A stretch of 43,124 nt of DNA from Amanita rubescens. Lineage: Eukaryota > Basidiomycota > Agaricomycetes > Agaricales > Amanitaceae. The notes under the pieces are model-generated. The model ran no database searches, was not told the origin of the DNA, and was given only the letters and a program-made list of their open reading frames with translations. The DNA lies in NCBI GenBank assembly GCA_015039365.1, contig WION01000448.1:1-43124 (forward strand). Direction: 5' to 3'. Positions within the stretch are counted from its first letter, which is position 1, and each line of letters begins with the position of its first letter. The position numbers and the translations under genes are program-made. Shown here piece after piece: positions 30,589 to 39,286 of the stretch.

Positions 30589-33205
30589 TCAACCATCCCA
30601 TGTCTCCTTGGTCGAGCGCTCGAAGTGACGAGCTTTCCACCACTTGTTGACAGTATCTCCATTTTCTAAGGCATCAACACCGGAGGTGATATAATCTGCA
30701 ACACGTATACTGCCGTCCTTTGGTTTGCGCCCGGGCTGGTCCGAATACAGTTTGGCCAATCCATAATGGTCTGTCAATGTTTTGACATCTAAATCCTTAC
30801 TGACGTCACCGTGCTTTGACCCTCGAGTGATTGTTTCAAACTGTTGCTCGAAATGCCGCTGAACGGCACGTAAAGTTGGAATAGCGGGCGAGATGGTCTG
30901 AAGATAATTCCAAGTGGCTCCGGGTCCAAATGACCTGTAAGTGACTTTGATATCTTTAATATTGTGCTCTTGAGCTTGGTCAACGGCTAGAAATGTATTT
31001 CGTCGACCTTCTCTATTGACAACCCAGCAGTGGTCCCGCACGTAGTCCCGCACCTCCGGAGGCCATTCGCAATGCAATCCTTGGAGCATTTCAAGAAGTT
31101 CGACGGTGTACTTAAAGTTCCCGCCACCTGCAAAACGGAACAGGATCACGGGTATCAAGTCTTCCATTCGGCCCACATCCCCTTCCTTTATGGCTGCAGT
31201 CAACTCCAGGTATGGCAATATGTCTTTATTCCACATAATACTGTTTTCTTGAACTAGATCCGGTTTGTCGGAAGGCATTCGTTCTTGAAGTTCAACTAAT
31301 GCAGCCATTGATGCGTAACGGTCAAGAATCTGACCGGCATATGCATGCAGTTCTTCTGGTCTCTTTTTTACCAGATCATCCAATGTTTTTGCGCCTGTAA
31401 GTTGACACCAACTCGTGCGAAAATGTGCTTCGCTAATATGACGAAGGGCTTCGTCTAGGTCGTTCCAAAATGGACCCTTGCTTGCGGGTGACATCTTCTT
31501 TTTATGTAACAGGTCAAATGCATGGCGCAGCAGTCCAACGGAGTTCGATGTCCCGTAATATTGCTTGTATAATGATAACGCAAATGCCATCACCAGGTGG
31601 AACCATCCTGGAGACAATACGAGGTAGTCCATGCGATCAAACGAATTAAAGTCCTCGTGGCGATATTTATACAAGCCCCGAAGACGATCCATCGTCAATT
31701 GATCACCACAACAAACTAAGACTCGGTCAAGCCCGGTTTGTTTTTGTTCTACTTCCGAATCAAGTTGTAATTGACGGAACCATTCAGCAACGACCTTATC
31801 GTTTCCGTCATAACTGGCCTCCTCAATAGGTGCGGTTTCTAGCATGTATTGAATGTTCCTAGCATTTTCACCAACAGGGAGCTCGTGGACAGGAGCAGGA
31901 GGGGCGAGACATTCATGGTTCCGGTGAGTGGCAGGGTATGCTCGGAATTCCGGTGAATTTAGAAGCACTGACAATATATGATAGATATACGAGGCTCTCA
32001 GACGCTTCGCAGCTGCTGGAATGCCATCGATTAGAGGTGTTATATCGAACATGGTAGCAGCGCGACGGGTTTCTTGTAGAGCACGGTTTATCCGTGGAAC
32101 GAGTGCCTTTTCAATAGGTAATGTCCACACCGTACCAGCACATCCACTTTGAAAATGACTCTGGTTGTGTAGACGTTGAGAAAACACCCGAAGCGGAACA
32201 TTTACATTGTCGTATGACACAAAGAAAGGTTGGGATTTGACCATTTGACGGACCTCGTCCATAGCCTTCTTGGAAAGTGTCCGGAAAGCCTCGGCCGTCC
32301 ATTTATGACTCATGGTGAGTCCGAGCGAGTGGATGGCGTCGAAAGCACGAGCTGACATTCCACATGCTTTTAAATATATTGCCCAGGCTTTCGCCAACCT
32401 GCTGCGTCGGAAAGACCGTGTATACTGACACTGGGATATCATGGAAAGAACTATCTGAAGAGTCCAAAGTTAATTTTCTGCTATATTTTAAAATCGGAAG
32501 ACTGACCATATCGGGATTTTTATGAGTGTTATGTTTTTCCTGCTCAACGGTATATGCAGCTTTCCGAAACAAACTCCATGTTATTGGCGCTAGTGTCCGG
32601 CACTCCGCCATTATGACGTTAAAGTTAAGATTTAGTAGATGCTCCTTCGAAAGGAGCTCGGAATTTGAAAGGAAAGACTTTGCTGTGAGTTTCATTTCAC
32701 GATCCATTTGCTTGTTGACTATTTTTTGTGCAAAGTTGACGAGAACTTTCTTGGCAGCCAATGGCCGTTGCCCCCGGTAACCTTGACCTCGGCTGGGGGC
32801 TTGATACCATCGCTCCAACAGTATAGGCAGCTCATCGCTAACCATAAGGGCGGTCCGCTGGTATTGTATAGCTGCATCATTATGACATGCGGCATCTCCA
32901 TAAAAAACGGCATCCAAGAACAACGGTAAGTTCAGCCCCTCGGATTGCATGCAGTTGAAGATTCTCTTTACTTTCGACAGAATATCTGCCGCATCCAGCC
33001 TAGCTTTGAGATGCATCGTGTTCTGGTAAGCAATTGGTGCGTCCGCAGGTGTTTCTTCCTCTTCTAACATCGGCTCATCCAATTCTTCGGGCTCGTCATA
33101 AGTGAAGTCTACAAGTTCATCAATGTCGAACAAGTCTTCCTCGTCTTCTTCAAGCACAACTATATCCGAGGGAGCTTCTTCTTCCCCTTCAAGATTTGGA
33201 TCCAT
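30589..33205 (-). CDS. DUF6589 protein, candidate DDE transposase
   Basis: Exons 33205-32507 and 32454-30589 join in phase over a 52-nt intron, giving 854 residues with no stop. The N-terminus (~1-60) is strongly acidic. The rest fits the DUF6589 family of Agaricomycetes: SQCQYTRSFRRSRLAKAWAI after the junction, then three spaced acidic sites, SYDN (D315), CCGDQLT (D484) and AVDQAQEHN (E729). An aspartate at the end of a hydrophobic strand, a second in GDQ(L)T, and a late glutamate in a helix is the pattern of RNase H-fold DDE enzymes with a long insertion between D and E. The gene fills the right half of a TIR element with a clean target duplication, so it is the best candidate for the transposase. 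DUF6589 is recognised; the catalytic role is inference. Confidence 0.8.
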
Positions 33206-33350
33206 TGTTTATTACCATCTAGCTAGATACATAGTATACGAATTGCAACGACGCATAATGGTTTAGGAGGTGTTTGCTATATTGAGAATAGCCGGAGACA
33301 TCACGTGAATGTGACCGTAACATCAAGCGCAGTATTTGGGGGGAATTGCA

Positions 33351-33446
33351 CCAGATGTTCTAGGGAGGAGCCTGGCGCGAAACTTTCCCCAAAGTTTTCG
33401 CCTCCGCTTCAGGCTCCGCCCGGGTACCGGCCCGTAGAAAATCTGG
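33351..33446. repeat. Right-end hairpin
   Basis: CCAGATGTTCTAGGG at 33351-33365 pairs with 33431-33446 (one bulge, one mismatch). A second inner stem GGAGCCTG/CAGGCTCC lies at about 33367-33374/33410-33417. It mirrors the left-end hairpin and shares its CCAGA(C/T)GTTCTAGGG arm. Confidence 0.8.
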
Positions 33447-33457
33447 GTACGAGATTA
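33431..33457. repeat. Right terminal inverted repeat
   Basis: The element ends ...ATCTGGGTACGAGATTA, the imperfect complement of the left end. It is followed directly by the duplicated ATGCATACC at 33458-33466. Confidence 0.85.
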
Positions 33458-33466
33458 ATGCATACC

Positions 33467-33843
33467 TTACTCGTCGCTCCCCTTATGCTCGATTCATACG
33501 GACTAACTCGTTTACTTGTTTATACCATCCCTTGTTCCACATATGACGCCGTCCTTATACTTACTTCTGTACTTACCATTGTTCATTAATTAGTACGTCT
33601 CTTTGTACTTGCTAGTATAAATACCGCATGTATTCTAGAGTCGAACCCTAAGTTCGACTTAGCTGTTTATTGTCGTCTGGCAATATAACCTTACTCTTAA
33701 CTCATTTACCACAATCGTCCTCAGATCCTAAGTCAACATCTTGACTTAGTATTGAACTTATAATCTTAACGTTTGACTTAAGACTTGTAATCGTGACTAG
33801 AGTTGCCGTTGCAACTTAGGTTGAGATTAACGAGTTCGTAACA
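33467..33843 (+). repeat. 5' LTR of Gypsy, second part
   Basis: These 377 bp continue the LTR from 27514. A TATAAATA box is at 33616-33623. Three tight hairpins follow it: 33639-33646/33652-33659 (8 bp), 33728-33736/33741-33749 (9 bp) and 33801-33806/33811-33816 (6 bp, CGTT loop). They lie in what should be the transcribed R/U5 part. The LTR ends GTAACA at 33843. Confidence 0.93.
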
Positions 33844-33934
33844 ATTAAGTCGAACTTATCAATAAGCCTGAACATCGATTCATTGGCATTTGATAACATA
33901 CACTTCGACGAACTTCCGGAAAGCCAGCCCGTAG

Positions 33935-35677
33935 GTTACTGGCCACGTTGTCAAAACGGATTGGAGAGCTCCACCAAATAGAGCTACACGAGATCGTAAA
34001 GGGAACTACGTTCTTGACGGATACTACGTCAGACTAAACGGTGCAAAACAAATCTGGGAAGATTTAGGAGGAAATCCAGTTAAAGAACAAGAATTCTGGA
34101 TACCACAAAAAGAAACTAGACCTCCGAACGAATCATACTATTATTTCGCAGATCTATATCTTCAGGAACAGCACATCAGATTCGATCACCTCACAGAACG
34201 TTGGATAGCATCCGAAACACAAGACTTCGTCCCTAACGAATACTTCAACACCCCTACTTGGATAAAAGGGACTGTTGACGCTCTACCAGAGAACTTAAGA
34301 CCAAGAACTCTCCTTTCCACATCAACAACTACAAAAGGCAAAAAGAAAGCAAACTTTGGCCTAAACGATAGTGAATCCGAGAAAGAAGGAGATACAGATC
34401 AAGAACCCGATCTATCCCTTGATTTTCTCAGTGACCTTTCAGTTGGAACGACACCAACACCTGCCCAACAACCGACCAATCCCGAATCAGGTCCTTCGAA
34501 CCTTAAAAAAGAAAAGGACAACAAAGACCCGTTTGACTCTGACAGAATCGAAGTAGACGAACCTAAACCCGACCCAACTCCACCACGCAGAGATCCATCA
34601 CCCCCACCATCACCAAGAATGTCTGGAGGAAGTACAGACCCTATACCCAACCCACGAACCCCTAGTCTCATCGGAGATCTTCCTGAATTCAAAGGGAAGC
34701 GAAAGGATGCCAATACATTCATAGAAGACATTGAAATTTTCTTTGACATGAATCCTGAGCGGATGAATACCGACCGCTTAAAAATCCTTGCCGCCCTGAA
34801 TAAGATCTCAGATGGAGCTAGACAGTGGAAAAAGAATAAATTAGCAGAACTACGAAAATCTCGCGCCACCACTGAAGGAGGCATCACGAGACCTGCTTTA
34901 TTTGACGATTGGGAAGCATTTAAACTGTCATTCTTGACAGATTGGGGAGAAGTTGATCCAAGTGGAAACGCATACACGAAAATTCTCAATCTACAGAACA
35001 GATCGTCTATGAAAGGAAAGAAACAGATGACCCTACCTAATTACGTAAATCAGTTCAAGGAACAAATCACAAAAGCCGGAATCGAAGGAGAAGCAGCATT
35101 CCATATGTTCGGAAAAGGACTTACAGCACCAGAGTTCGAAAAAGCAATGCTCATGAACCCAAAAACGTTACAAGACTGGTACGACATTGCTATCAAACTC
35201 GACAATATCCGAACCCGTTCATATGCCTATTCACCTCGATCTGGAAACGGTCATTCATCATCCTCCCACAACGACGAATCTTGGGCAATGCAGATTGATC
35301 ACAAATATCTAGAAAAAGATGAAGATCCAGAATTGGAACTTATGATCAGATCTATGACCAAAGAAGAAAGAGAACGCTATATTAGAGACGGGTTATGTTT
35401 CATCTGCGGAATCAAAGGACACATGTCAGGGCAATGCCCAAAGAAGAAAAGAAACAAAGGGAAAGGCCGATTTAAAGGAGGAAAGAAGAGAGGATTCACG
35501 CCCAAACGTCACATTCGAGCCACATCAGATGATGGTGATGGAAATTGGGAAGAAGAAGAAGTCCGAGAGTCTAAACCAAATTACACCAAGAACATCCGAG
35601 CGCTGATGAAAGGGATGTCAATCGACGAAAAGAATGATCTACTACTATCTCTTGCCGAAGATAACGAGGATTTTTAA
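33935..35677 (+). CDS. Gypsy Gag
   Basis: The frame is open from 33935 (after a TAG at 33932-33934), but the first ATG is at 34619, giving 352 residues. The upstream open part reads as real protein (DRKGNYVLDGYYVRLNGAK, then EFWIPQKE and an acidic/proline-rich stretch), so translation may begin earlier through a non-AUG codon, a short intron, or a lost frame link at 33920-33935. The core has a retrotransposon capsid block (IGDLPEFKGKRKDANTFIEDI ... ALFDDWEAFKLSF) and a CCHC zinc knuckle CFICGIKGHMSGQC near 35395-35440, followed by a lysine-rich tail. It packages element RNA into particles. It ends GAT TTT TAA at 35669-35677, where pol begins in the -1 frame. Confidence 0.85.
   Translation, partial: VTGHVVKTDWRAPPNRATRDRKGNYVLDGYYVRLNGAKQIWEDLGGNPVKEQEFWIPQKETRPPNESYYYFADLYLQEQHIRFDHLTERWIASETQDFVPNEYFNTPTWIKGTVDALPENLRPRTLLSTSTTTKGKKKANFGLNDSESEKEGDTDQEPDLSLDFLSDLSVGTTPTPAQQPTNPESGPSNLKKEKDNKDPFDSDRIEVDEPKPDPTPPRRDPSPPPSPRMSGGSTDPIPNPRTPSLIGDLPEFKGKRKDANTFIEDIEIFFDMNPERMNTDRLKILAALNKISDGARQWKKNKLAELRKSRATTEGGITRPALFDDWEAFKLSFLTDWGEVDPSGNAYTKILNLQNRSSMKGKKQMTLPNYVNQFKEQITKAGIEGEAAFHMFGKGLTAPEFEKAMLMNPKTLQDWYDIAIKLDNIRTRSYAYSPRSGNGHSSSSHNDESWAMQIDHKYLEKDEDPELELMIRSMTKEERERYIRDGLCFICGIKGHMSGQCPKKKRNKGKGRFKGGKKRGFTPKRHIRATSDDGDGNWEEEEVRESKPNYTKNIRALMKGMSIDEKNDLLLSLAEDNEDF
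35671..35677 (+). promoter_or_regulatory. Candidate -1 frameshift site at gag stop
   Basis: Gag ends GAT TTT TAA with five consecutive T residues (35671-35675). A peptidyl-tRNA on TTT can slip back one base onto another TTT, and the next codon is then TTA in the pol frame, which is open from just before this point. It is not a textbook X XXY YYZ heptamer, but slippage directly at a stop codon is plausible. Confidence 0.45.
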
Positions 35678-35679
35678 CA

Positions 35680-38600
35680 GTGGGACTCATAACAGTGGAT
35701 GAAGTTCCAGAAACATCAGATCCAACTCTCGATATATCTTATGTAACAGTACAATCTATTTCAAAACGAAGATTATCTGTCCCTATCAAAGTTGAAACTG
35801 AAAACGACACTGAAAACCTCATTGCCCTTATCGACTGCGGAGCCGAAGGGATATTCATCGACAAAAAGATAGCACACAAATGGAGAAAACGAAAAACTCC
35901 ACGACCAATCAGAGTCTACAACGTTGATGGCACCATAAACAAAGAAGGAGAAATTGATGAACAATGTCTAATCACCTTCGAAATGAACGGAAAACGCATG
36001 ACCGAATGGTTTTACGTATCAGCAATAGGAAAACAAACGATTATACTGGGGCTTCCTTGGCTAGAGAAGCATAACCCTGATGTAAACTGGAGAGAAAAGA
36101 CTCTAGAGTTCCGAAACTCTGAACAGGACAAGATCAAGGCATCACTTCGGAGCATCTGTCAACAGATTGACAGAATAGCTATGCCTGAATGGGAAGAAGA
36201 TCTCGTCATCGGATATTTGATGTCACACAAAGGATCACAGACGACAGATCACGGATGGAACGCGCATACATTTGAGGATATAGGAAGCTGGTCAGAAGAT
36301 GAATACGACCAAGTAACTATCGCACGATATACACCAGCTCAACAAATGGAACACAAATACCATCAAACAGAGGAGGTTTACACGCTCCCTCCTGAATACT
36401 CGGCATGGAAAGATGTATTTGAGAAAAAAGCAAGTGAACGATTCCCAGAAAGCCGATCTTGGGATCACCAGATAGAACTTCGCGATGATTTCATACCAAA
36501 AAGAGGAAAAATCTATCCCTTATCTCCGAAACAGCAGAACACACTGGATGAATGGATCAAAGAACACGTCGAAAAAGGCTACATCAGACCATCGAAATCA
36601 CCGCAGGCATCACCTTTCTTCTTCGTAGAAAAGAAAGAAGCACAAAAATTACGACCCTGCCAAGATTATCGATATTTGAACGAATATACTAAACCAAACG
36701 CATATCCGCTACCTCTTATCTCCGATCTTATGATCAAACTCAAAGATTCGGAATACTTTACGAAATTGGATATCCGATGGGGATATAATAACGTTCAAAT
36801 CAAGGAATCTGACAGATGGAAAGCCGCCTTTATCACCAATCGAGGTTTATTTGAACCTAACGTCATGTTTTTTGGATTACGAAATTCACCAGCAACGTTT
36901 CAAGCTATGATGGACGATTATTTCAGGGATTTTACAGAAAAAGGATGGCTCGTCATCTACATGGATGACATGCTAATACACGCGCGCACTAAAGAAGAAC
37001 TCGAGACTCGAACAAAACAAGTACTTGAACGATTACAGAAACACGATCTTTACCTCAAGCTTGAAAAGTGTAAATTCGCTGCCAAAGAAGTTGATTTTCT
37101 AGGCACCGTCATATCCAAAAACACAATAAAAATGGACCCGATCAAACTTGCCGGAATCAGGGACTGGCCAACCCCTTCTACCGTTAAACAAGTTAGATCC
37201 TTTTTAGGATTCGGAAATTACTATCGAAGGTTTATTTTTGGATTTGCCCACCTTGCACGACCCCTGCACGACCTAACGAAGAAAAACAAATTATGGACAT
37301 GGACCGCAGAATGCCAAGTCGCATTTGATCTATTAAAAGAACGCTTCACATCCGCACCTGTCTTAATGATGCCCGATGTCAACAAACCTTTTATTCTACA
37401 AACGGATGCATCAGACCGCGCTATCGGAGCAGTTCTCATGCAGAAAGATGACAATGGCGACTTACACCCATGTGGATACCTATCCCACGCCTTAACACCG
37501 ACTGAAACACGATGGCAAATCTACGACCGAGAATTATTCGCCATTTACTACGCTCTTTACAATGAATGGAGATACCTACTTGAAGGAGCAGAACACCCTG
37601 TCATTATTCATTGCGACCACAAGAATTTACTCTACTATTGAGAACCACAACGTCTTACGAACCGCCAAGCACGATGGTGGAACGACTTGTCTCGATTTAA
37701 TATTAAATTAACCCACGTCCCTGGAGCAAAACTAATAATAGCGGATACCCTATCCCGCCGACCCGATCATATGACAAAAGACGAACCAGAAGAGTTAATA
37801 ACGATGCTCCCAAAAGAACTCTTTGTTCGCACAATCGCCAAAGATCTCCGTGACAGAGCAATAGAAATAACTGTCAAAGACGAATTTGCTCAATCAATCA
37901 AGAAATGTCTAAAAGAAAAAGGAACACCACCTTTACACACTGCCCTTTCTGATTGGACCCTTGACGATGAATTAATCCTGTACAAAGGGAAATCCTTTAT
38001 TCCCCCTGACGCCGATCTTCGCCGAGATATTATTAGAGATTTTCATGAATCACCAACAAGCGGACACCCCGGTTTCTTCAAAACACTCGCCTTATTAAAG
38101 GAATATTACTGGTGGCCATTGATGTCTAAAATGGTTAAACAGTTCATTGATGGATGCACGGCATGTCAACAAATGAAATCAAATACACATCCTACTGCTG
38201 CACCTCTAATGCCAATCAAGTCTCATGCTCACCGACCCTTTCAACAAATAACTATGGATTTCATAACCAATTTACCCACAAGTAACGGCTTTGATTCTAT
38301 CTTTATCGTGGTCGATCAAGGACTTACAAAGGGAGTAATTCTCATGCCTTGTAATAAAACTATCACCGCTGACGAAACCGCCGACCTCTACATTCGGAAT
38401 GTATTCAAAAACTTCGGTTTACCCGACATCATGATCTCCGATCGAGGACCACAGTTCGCATCACATGTCTTTAACGGCATAATGGACTCATTAAAGATCA
38501 AACACAAAATGAGTACCGCCTTCCATCCACAGACTGATGGACAAACGGAGCGATATAACGCCGAATTAGAAGCTTATCTTCGGATATTCTGTGCCTATGA

Positions 38601-39285
38601 ACCAGATACTTGGAACAAGATGATACCAATAGCACAATTCGCGCATAATTCACGCACTCATGAAGCATTGAAACAATCGCCCTTTCAATTGATGTATGGA
38701 ACATCCCCGGTTGCACTTCCCCTTGTCTCAAAAAAGACAAATACACCAACCGCCGATAACCGCATCAACTCCTTGTTCCGCGCACGAGAAGAAGCACTCG
38801 CCGCACATGATCTAGCCCGAGCTAAGATGATGGAGAGAACAACGAGAAAGACTAAACCGTTCAAAGTCAATGACAAAGTATGGTTAGAGTCTAGGAACCT
38901 GAAGATTCCTTATCAGAGCAGAAAGCTCGCACCTAAACGAGAAGGTCCCTTTTCCATTAAAGAAGTCTTAGGACCAGTGACATATCGTCTCACGCTACCA
39001 AGACAATGGAAAATTCATAACGTATTCCACGCTGCCTTACTAACGCCGTTCAAAGAAACTTCCTTTCATGGAACAACGGAAACAAGGCCCCCTCCCGATC
39101 TGATCGAAGGAGAACAAGAATACGAAGTAGAAGCACTGCTTGCACATCGCAAGTTTAGAGGAAAATTACAATTTCTTGTAAAGTGGAAAGGCTATGATAC
39201 CAGCGAAAACACATGGGAACCAGAAAATAACTTGACGCATATGGAAGACCTCCTTCTAGAATATAAAAGACGAAGGAAACTCTGA
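35680..39285 (+). pseudogene. Gypsy Pol: protease, RT, RNase H, integrase, chromodomain; one internal stop
   Basis: A single frame runs 35680-39285 except for TGA at 37639-37641. Domains in order: aspartic protease with LIDCGAEG (Cys in place of the usual Thr/Ser; ~residue 52), reverse transcriptase with YMDD (about 36958-36970), RNase H (LQTDASDRAIGAV, DRELFAIYY, HCDHKN), integrase HHCC finger (HESPTSGHPG...CTACQQMK), and catalytic D (38257), D (38440) and E (38548), the last two separated by 35 residues. A chromodomain (LQFLVKWKGYDTSENTWEPE) closes the protein at about 39118-39282 and would target histone-marked chromatin. The stop lies between NLLYY and EPQRLTNRQARWW, where relatives normally read on; CGA to TGA is the likely change. 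No frameshift is seen. Unless read through, the element cannot make integrase. Confidence 0.9.
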
Positions 39286-39286
39286 G

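Larger units (their letters stand above)
27515..33457. mobile_element. 5.94-kb TIR DNA transposon with RecQ-like helicase and DUF6589 genes
   Basis: The element splits the Gypsy 5' LTR. ATGCATACC is present at both edges (27506-27514, 33458-33466), and the uninterrupted 3' LTR supplies the empty site. Ends are imperfect inverted repeats over about 27 bp: left TAGTCTCGTTCCCAGACG, right (reverse complement) TAATCTCGTACCCAGATT. Because a shared T follows, the duplication could be called 9 or 10 bp. Each end also holds a long hairpin (27526-27545/27606-27625 and 33351-33365/33431-33446). Two convergent genes fill the interior, with promoters next to the termini and 129 bp between stop codons. The helicase plus DUF6589 pairing does not match a superfamily I can name. 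Academ also couples a helicase to a transposase but has shorter duplications; MULEs have 9-bp duplications but no helicase. Confidence 0.88.

Noticed and set aside
33844..33870. Primer-binding site after the 5' LTR
   Set aside because: The sequence following the LTR end shows no clear complement to a tRNA 3' end that I can recognise, so no PBS is annotated.
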